Assembly (NCBI GenBank): GCA_964576075.1 | Contig: CAZNTX010000070.1 | Coordinates: 1 to 20,676 of the forward strand | DNA: 20,676 nt | Direction: 5' to 3' | Source of the DNA: Thermohalobaculum sp964576075 | GTDB taxonomy: Bacteria; Pseudomonadota; Alphaproteobacteria; Rhodobacterales; Rhodobacteraceae | Shown here: one piece after another, positions 15,819 through 20,676 of the stretch | Numbering within the stretch: the first letter of the stretch is position 1 | Layout: every line of letters starts with the position of its first letter | Position numbers and translations under genes: made by a program | The notes under the pieces: model-generated | The model's input: the letters and a program-made list of their open reading frames with translations, nothing else | What the model was told of the DNA's origin: nothing | The model's database searches: none

Positions 15819-17408
15819 TCAGGGCATCACGACGTTGCGGAAGTCGAGCACGTTGTCCGGGCGCTGCGCCACCTCGAGCCCGGAGCGGATGCCCCAGGAC
15901 AGCGGCTGCTGGTGCAGCGGGATATAGGCGAACTCCTCGCGCATGATGGTGAAGGCCTCGTCGATCAGCGCCTGGCGCTTGGCCTGGTCGGTCTCCGCCT
16001 CGACCATCCCGGTGATCTCGTCGATCCGGGCGTTGGAGTAGCGGCCATAGTTGAACTGCCCGGTGTTCTTCTCCGTGTCGAAAGTGGAGAGCAGGTTGAA
16101 CAGCGGGTTGTGGGCGTCGATCGTGCCCGGCGTCCAGCCGAGGAGGTAGAACGAGGTGTCGTTGCCGTTCTGCGGGCTGACCTTGGCGAAGTATTTGGAC
16201 TTCGGCTGCGCGTTCAGGTCGACCTCGATGCCGACGCGGGCGAGGAAAGAGGCGACCGCCTGGCAGATCCGCTCGTCATTGACGTAGCGGTTGTTCGGGC
16301 AGTCCATCCCGAGCTCGAACCCGTCCGGATAGCCGGCCTCGGCGAGGAGGGCCTTGGCGCGCTCCGGGTCGTAGGGGGCGGGGGTGTTGAGATCGGGGTT
16401 GAAGCCGTTGATCTGCGGCGCGATCAGCAGGCCCGTCGGCGTGGCGGCGCCGCGCATGATCTTCTCGTTGATCGCGTCGAGGGAGATCGCGAGCGTCATC
16501 GCCTCGCGCACGCGGGCGTCCTGGAGCGGGTTGGTGCCCTCGACGCTCGAATAGAGGAGCTCGTCGCGCCACTGATCCATACCGAGGAAGATCGTGCGCG
16601 CCTCGGGCCCGGTGAGCGGCTCGACGCCCTCGGCCTCCTCGAGGCGGCCCCAGTCCTGCACCGGCACCGGATAGACGAGGTCCACCTGCCCGGAGATCAG
16701 GGCGGCGACGCGGGTCGCGGCCTGGGAGATCGGGGTGAACTCGATATCGGTGACGTTGGTCGGGATGTCCGGATCCCAATAGTTCTCGTTGCGCTCGAAG
16801 ACCGACTTCACGTCCGCCTGGCGCTCGACGACGATGAACGGCCCGGTGCCGTTGGCGTTCTGCGCGGCGTAGGTCGCGGTCTCGTCGCCGGCCTGGGGCG
16901 AGGTGGCCTCGGTGGCGCCGTTGGCCTCCGACCACTCCTTGTCCATGATGTAGAGTTGCACGAGCTCGCGCGGCAGGATCGGGTTGGGCGCCGGGGTGGT
17001 GATGATGATCTCGTGGTCGTCCACCACCTCGATATCGGCGATGCGCGCGCCGTAGCCCTTCATGTCGGAGCCCGGGGTGAGCGAGCGCTGCCAGGAGAAC
17101 ACGACGTCCTCCGCGGTGAAGGGGTTGCCGTTGTGGAAGCTCACGCCCTCGCGCAGGTTGAAGCGCCAGGTGGTGGGGGTGAGGTTCTCCCAGGAGGTGG
17201 CGAGGCCCGGGATGAGCTGCAGATCCCGGTCGTAGCGCGTGAGGCCCTCGTAGACATTGCCGAGATAGCCCAGCGTGAAGGTCTCGTTGAGGCCGTGCGG
17301 GTCGAGCGACTGCACGTCGCCCTGGAAGGCCCATTTGAAGGTCTTGGCCGCAGCGGGCGCCGCGACGAGCGCGAGCGCCATGGCGCTGCCGAGGAGGAGC
17401 TTCTGCAT
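15819..17408 (-). CDS. Extracellular solute-binding protein, family 5 (peptide/nickel ABC importer)
   Basis: 529 residues, periplasmic. Start ATG at 17408 gives a textbook signal peptide MQKLLLGSAMALALVAAPAAA with likely cleavage after residue 21, and AGGGA lies about 10 bases upstream. The family 5 core is clear: LDPHGLNETFT near the mature N-terminus, then WRFNLREGVSFHNGNPFTAE (81-100) with DVVFSW following, the standard signature of DppA/OppA-type proteins. Further family features include NGTGPFIVVE and the aromatic FNYGRYSN region near the C-terminus. It captures the ligand and delivers it to the two permeases of the same operon. The ligand cannot be told from sequence alone: dipeptides, oligopeptides and nickel or heme are all known for this family. 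There is no lipobox, so it is a soluble periplasmic protein. Confidence 0.95.
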   Translation of the reverse strand: MQKLLLGSAMALALVAAPAAAKTFKWAFQGDVQSLDPHGLNETFTLGYLGNVYEGLTRYDRDLQLIPGLATSWENLTPTTWRFNLREGVSFHNGNPFTAEDVVFSWQRSLTPGSDMKGYGARIADIEVVDDHEIIITTPAPNPILPRELVQLYIMDKEWSEANGATEATSPQAGDETATYAAQNANGTGPFIVVERQADVKSVFERNENYWDPDIPTNVTDIEFTPISQAATRVAALISGQVDLVYPVPVQDWGRLEEAEGVEPLTGPEARTIFLGMDQWRDELLYSSVEGTNPLQDARVREAMTLAISLDAINEKIMRGAATPTGLLIAPQINGFNPDLNTPAPYDPERAKALLAEAGYPDGFELGMDCPNNRYVNDERICQAVASFLARVGIEVDLNAQPKSKYFAKVSPQNGNDTSFYLLGWTPGTIDAHNPLFNLLSTFDTEKNTGQFNYGRYSNARIDEITGMVEAETDQAKRQALIDEAFTIMREEFAYIPLHQQPLSWGIRSGLEVAQRPDNVLDFRNVVMP

Positions 17409-17460
17409 CGGTCGTGATCCCTGTCGGTTGCATCCCGGGCCGTCCCGCCCGTGTGGCTCC

Positions 17461-17489
17461 ACGCTAGGCTTGCGCAAACGCGGAATCAA
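17461..17489 (-). promoter_or_regulatory. Candidate promoter of the ABC importer operon
   Basis: On the minus strand TTGATT (17484-17489) is separated by 17 bases from TAGCGT (17461-17466), a reasonable housekeeping-sigma match, 53 bases before the binding-protein start. The spacer contains the palindrome TTGCGCAA (17470-17477), a possible regulator contact. The alignment is by eye and not tested. Confidence 0.4.
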
Positions 17490-17518
17490 CCGCTGGCGCG
17501 GGGCCCGTGGCGGCATAG

Positions 17519-18538
17519 ATGAGCCCCATGCGCGCGGAGGACTTGCTGCATCCGACGGAGGCGGGGCTCTATTGCCCGCCGGCCGGGGTCCATGTGGACC
17601 CGGTGCGCCCCGTCGCGCGGGCGCTGGTGACGCATGGCCATGCGGATCATGCGCGCGCGGGCCACGGGGCCGTGCTCGCCACGCGCGAGACGCTGGACAT
17701 CATGGCGCTCCGCTACGGCGCCGAACATGCCGGCGCGACCCAGGCGGTGGCCTATGGCGAGACGGTGGATCTCGGCGGCGTGCGCGCCTCCTTCCATCCG
17801 GCGGGGCATGTCCTCGGCTCGGCGCAGATCGCGGTGGAGGCGGGCGGCACGCGCATCGTCGTCACCGGGGACTACAAGCGCGGGCTGGACCCCTCCTGCG
17901 CGCCCTACGAGCCGGTGGGGGGCGATGTGCTGATCACCGAGGCGACCTTCGGCCTGCCGGTCTTCCGCCATCCCGACCCCGCCGCCGAGACCGCCAAGCT
18001 GCTGACCTCGCTCGCGCAATTCCCCGAGCGGGCGCATCTCGTCGGGGTCTACGCCCTCGGCAAGGCGCAGCGGGTGATCCGGCTCCTGCGCGCTGCGGGA
18101 TACGACCGTCCGATCTACATCCACGGCGCGCTCAAGACGCTCTGCGACTATTACGAGAGCCGCGGCATCCCCCTCGGCCCGCTCGAAAGCGCGACGGTGG
18201 CGCGGGGCAAGAAGGGGGCGTTCGCCGGCGCCGTGGTGCTCGGCCCGCCCTCGGCCTTCGCGGGCTCCTGGGCGCGGCGCTTCCCCGATCCGCTGATCGC
18301 CTTCGCCTCGGGCTGGATGCAGGTCCGCGCCCGGGCCAAGCAGAGGGGTGTCGAGCTGCCGCTGGTGATCTCGGACCATTGCGACTGGGGGGAGCTGACC
18401 GCCACCGTCGCCGATCTCCGCCCCGGCGAGGTCTGGGTGACCCATGGCCGCGAGGAGGCGCTGGTGCGCTGGTGCGCGCTCGAGGGCGTCGCCGCCCGCC
18501 CGCTCAACCTCGTCGGCTACGAGGACGAGGCGGAATGA
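17519..18538 (+). CDS. DNA ligase-associated exonuclease, metallo-beta-lactamase fold
   Basis: 339 residues. It matches the ligase-associated putative exonuclease family: a beta-CASP/MBL nuclease usually encoded with an ATP-dependent DNA ligase, an Lhr-type helicase and a metallophosphoesterase. Metal ligands visible: HGHADH (39-44), His97 in FHPAGHVLGS, Asp118 in VVTGDYKRG, His287 in SDHCDW and His309 in VTHG. Family phrases TEAGLYCP, ITEATFGLPVFR and FASGWMQVRARA are present. It is expected to process DNA ends before sealing, in the cytoplasm. The start is uncertain: ATG at 17519 and 17528 are both possible and neither has a good ribosome binding site, so a leaderless or weakly initiated message is possible. 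The stop overlaps the next start (ATGA), so the three genes form an operon. Confidence 0.92.
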   Translation: MSPMRAEDLLHPTEAGLYCPPAGVHVDPVRPVARALVTHGHADHARAGHGAVLATRETLDIMALRYGAEHAGATQAVAYGETVDLGGVRASFHPAGHVLGSAQIAVEAGGTRIVVTGDYKRGLDPSCAPYEPVGGDVLITEATFGLPVFRHPDPAAETAKLLTSLAQFPERAHLVGVYALGKAQRVIRLLRAAGYDRPIYIHGALKTLCDYYESRGIPLGPLESATVARGKKGAFAGAVVLGPPSAFAGSWARRFPDPLIAFASGWMQVRARAKQRGVELPLVISDHCDWGELTATVADLRPGEVWVTHGREEALVRWCALEGVAARPLNLVGYEDEAE

Positions 18539-19020
18539 GCGCGCTCCGCATCCGCGAGGCCACGACGCGCGACGCCCCGGCGCTCGCCGCGATCCTCAAC
18601 CCGATCGTCCGCGCCGGCGGCACGACGGCGATGGAGGTCGAGCTGTCCGAGGCCGAGATCGCGGAGGCGGTCGTCGCGCGGGCGCTCTCCTGCCTCGCCG
18701 CGGAGGGGGCGGAGGGGCGGCTCCACGGTTTCCAGACGCTCGCGCGGCATCCCGAGCTCCCCGGGGACTGGGCCGACATCGCGACCTTCGCAGGCCCCGC
18801 GCCCCGCCCCTCCGGCGTCGGCGCCGCCCTCTTCGCCGCCACGCGCGCGGCGGCCGCGCGGCTCGGGCTCGCGGCCATCAACGCCACCATCCGCGCCGAC
18901 AACGCCCGCGGCCTCGCCTATTACGCGCGGATGGGCTTCGAGACCTATGCCGTCGCCCCCGCCGTGCCGCTGGCCGACGGCACGCCGATCGACCGCATCT
19001 CCAAGCGGTTCCGCCTCTGA
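18535..19020 (+). CDS. GNAT-family N-acetyltransferase
   Basis: 161 residues, one GNAT domain. The N-terminal beta strand LRIREATTRDAPALAAIL is typical; the acetyl-CoA pyrophosphate loop is RPSGVGAAL (91-99, R/Q-x-x-G-x-G/A pattern); the C-terminal helix NARGLAYYARMGF (123-135) is the standard segment before the last strands. The overall pattern resembles phosphinothricin-type acetyltransferases, but the loop between the first and second halves is short, so the substrate cannot be named. It is encoded between the exonuclease and the ligase with overlaps on both sides (ATGA upstream, TGATG downstream), so it must be cotranslated with them. A link to DNA repair, such as protein acetylation, is inference only; it may be a passenger. 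Confidence 0.88.
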   Translation: MSALRIREATTRDAPALAAILNPIVRAGGTTAMEVELSEAEIAEAVVARALSCLAAEGAEGRLHGFQTLARHPELPGDWADIATFAGPAPRPSGVGAALFAATRAAAARLGLAAINATIRADNARGLAYYARMGFETYAVAPAVPLADGTPIDRISKRFRL

Positions 19021-20624
19021 TGCGCCGCTTCGCCGCCCTCCTCGACCGGCTGGTGCTGACGCCTGCGCGGACGGGCAAGCTGACGCTGCTCCGCGACTAC
19101 CTCTCCGCCGCGCCGGACCCGGACCGCGGCTACGCCATCGCCGCCATCACCCGCGATCTCGAGGTGGCGAACGTCAAGCCCGCCATGCTCCGCGCCCTGG
19201 TGGCCGAGCGCACCGACCCGGTCCTCTTCGCCCTCTCCTACGACTATGTGGGCGATCTCGCGGAGACGATCTCGCTCGTCTGGGGGCCTCCGGGGGAGAG
19301 CGCGGCGGACCTCTCCCTCGGTGCGGTCGTCGAGCGGCTGCAGAGCGTCTCCCGCCGCGAGGCCCCGCAGACGGTCGCCGCCTATCTCGACGCGCTCGAC
19401 AGCTCCGAGCGCTGGGCGCTCCTGAAGCTCGTCACCGGGGGGCTGCGCGTCGGCGTCTCGGCGCGGCTCGCCAAGCAGGCGCTCGCCGATTGGGGCGGGG
19501 TGGACATCGCCGAGATCGAGGAGCTCTGGCACGGGCTCGCGCCCCCCTATGCGGAGCTCTTCGCCTGGCTCGAGGGGCGTGCGGAGAAGCCGGTCGCCGC
19601 CGCCCGCGCGCTCTTCCGCCCGATGATGCTCGCCAATCCGGTGGAGGAGGGCGATCTCGAGCGGCTCGACCCGGCCGACTACCTCGCCGAATGGAAGTGG
19701 GACGGCATCCGCGTGCAGGCGGTCTCGGAGGGCGGCACCCGGCGGCTCTACTCGCGCACCGGCGACGACATCTCCCGCGCCTTCCCCGATCTCGTGGAGG
19801 CGATGGATTTCGAGGCGGCGATCGACGGTGAGCTTCTGGTGGCGCGGCGAGAGGCGGAGGGGGTGCGCGTCGGCACCTTCTCCGAGCTGCAGCAGCGGCT
19901 CAACCGCAAGACCGTCTCGGGCAAGCTGCTGGCCTCGCACCCGGTGTTCCTGCGCGCCTACGACCTGCTCGCGGAGGGCGCGGAGAACCTCCGCCCGCTG
20001 CCCTTCGAGACCCGCCGCGCCCGGCTCGAGCGGCTCGTGGGCGGCCTCGACCCGGCCCGCTTCGACGTCTCCCCCCTCGTGCCCTTCGCCGATTGGGAGG
20101 AGGTGGCGCGGCTGCGCGCGGCGCCCCCCCATCCGGTGATCGAGGGCGTGATGCTGAAGCGCCGCGACGGGGCCTACCTCCCCGGCCGCCCGAAGGGCCC
20201 CTGGTTCAAATGGAAGAAGGACCCGCATGTGATCGACGCGGTCCTCATGTATGCCCAGCGCGGCCACGGCAAGCGCTCGTCCTTCTATTCCGACTACACC
20301 TTCGGCGTGTGGGACGGGGCGGGCGCTCTGGTGCCGGTCGGCAAGGCCTATTTCGGCTTCACCGACGAGGAACTCCGCCAGATCGACAAATACGTCCGCG
20401 ACAACACGGTGGAGCGCTACGGCCCGGTCCGCGCCGTCCGCGCCGAGCGGGGGCACGGCCTCGTGCTCGAGATCGCCTTCGAGGGGCTGCAACGCTCCCT
20501 GCGCCACCGCTCCGGCCTCGCCATGCGCTTCCCCCGGATCTCGCGGCTCAGATGGGACAAGCCCCCCGCGGAGGCCGACCGGCTCGCGACGCTGGAGGCG
20601 CTGCTCGCGGGCGGCGCGGTCTAG
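19020..20624 (+). CDS. ATP-dependent DNA ligase (bacterial repair type)
   Basis: 534 residues. It seals nicks through a covalent lysyl-AMP. Layout: N-terminal helical DNA-binding domain (1-200), nucleotidyltransferase domain (about 201-405), OB-fold domain (about 406-510) and a short tail. Motif I is EWKWDGIR with catalytic Lys226; motif Ia SRTGDD (245-250); motif III AIDGELLV (267-274, Glu271); motif IV EGVMLKRR (375-382); motif V WFKWKKDP (395-402). It fits the ligase family that travels with the MBL exonuclease upstream and is distinct from LigA (NAD-dependent) and from LigD, as there are no polymerase or phosphoesterase domains. The ATG at 19020 overlaps the GNAT stop by one base (TGATG), indicating coupling. 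The usual partners, an Lhr-type helicase and a metallophosphoesterase, are not inside the window; only 52 bases remain after the stop. Confidence 0.95.
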   Translation: MRRFAALLDRLVLTPARTGKLTLLRDYLSAAPDPDRGYAIAAITRDLEVANVKPAMLRALVAERTDPVLFALSYDYVGDLAETISLVWGPPGESAADLSLGAVVERLQSVSRREAPQTVAAYLDALDSSERWALLKLVTGGLRVGVSARLAKQALADWGGVDIAEIEELWHGLAPPYAELFAWLEGRAEKPVAAARALFRPMMLANPVEEGDLERLDPADYLAEWKWDGIRVQAVSEGGTRRLYSRTGDDISRAFPDLVEAMDFEAAIDGELLVARREAEGVRVGTFSELQQRLNRKTVSGKLLASHPVFLRAYDLLAEGAENLRPLPFETRRARLERLVGGLDPARFDVSPLVPFADWEEVARLRAAPPHPVIEGVMLKRRDGAYLPGRPKGPWFKWKKDPHVIDAVLMYAQRGHGKRSSFYSDYTFGVWDGAGALVPVGKAYFGFTDEELRQIDKYVRDNTVERYGPVRAVRAERGHGLVLEIAFEGLQRSLRHRSGLAMRFPRISRLRWDKPPAEADRLATLEALLAGGAV

Positions 20625-20676
20625 CGCGTTTCTCGATCAGTCTGGTTCATAGCCTGCGGCGGTGAAGAAGTTTGCG

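Noticed and set aside
20625..20676. Possible start of another gene or a terminator after the ligase
   Set aside because: Only 52 bases remain; there is no clear hairpin with T-run and no supported start codon with a ribosome binding site.

Overview
The window is about 20.7 kb of very GC-rich DNA with strong G/C at third codon positions. The proteins (DNA-ligase-associated repair genes, a Dpp/Opp-type transporter, a large acidic repeat protein) suggest an alphaproteobacterium, most likely a Rhodobacterales-like marine or saline species. No rRNA, tRNA, CRISPR array or transposase was seen, so the taxonomy is inference only.

Layout: (1) 1-1344 (+) is the 3' half of uvrA. (2) 1345-1931 has no recognisable gene but holds two strong GC-rich hairpins next to the end of the following gene. 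(3) 1932-3176 (-) encodes a membrane-anchored collagen-like protein with 107 uninterrupted Gly-X-Y triplets. (4) 3177-3537 is a divergent intergenic region. (5) 3538-12120 (+) is one giant gene of 2860 codons. It encodes a predicted secreted, acidic, multidomain surface protein: two jelly-roll-like domains, a cadherin/VCBS-like domain, two nearly identical 341-aa repeats, seven SdrD-B-like domains, a vWA-like domain and an unrecognised C-terminal region. An intrinsic terminator follows it. (6) 12196-17408 (-) is a four-gene peptide-type ABC importer operon: binding protein, two permeases, and one polypeptide carrying both ATPase domains. (7) 17519-20624 (+) is a tightly overlapping trio: ligase-associated MBL-fold exonuclease, a GNAT acetyltransferase, and an ATP-dependent DNA ligase.

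The most unusual part is 1.8-12.1 kb. A collagen-like rod with an inner-membrane anchor and a coiled coil is transcribed divergently from a giant adhesin-like protein with a vWA-like fold. The two may share control and could act together at the cell surface, but only the domain content and gene arrangement are visible; the joint function is inference. A second notable point is that the uvrA fragment changes codon preference along its length, as if mosaic. The third is the acetyltransferase placed inside a DNA-repair operon.
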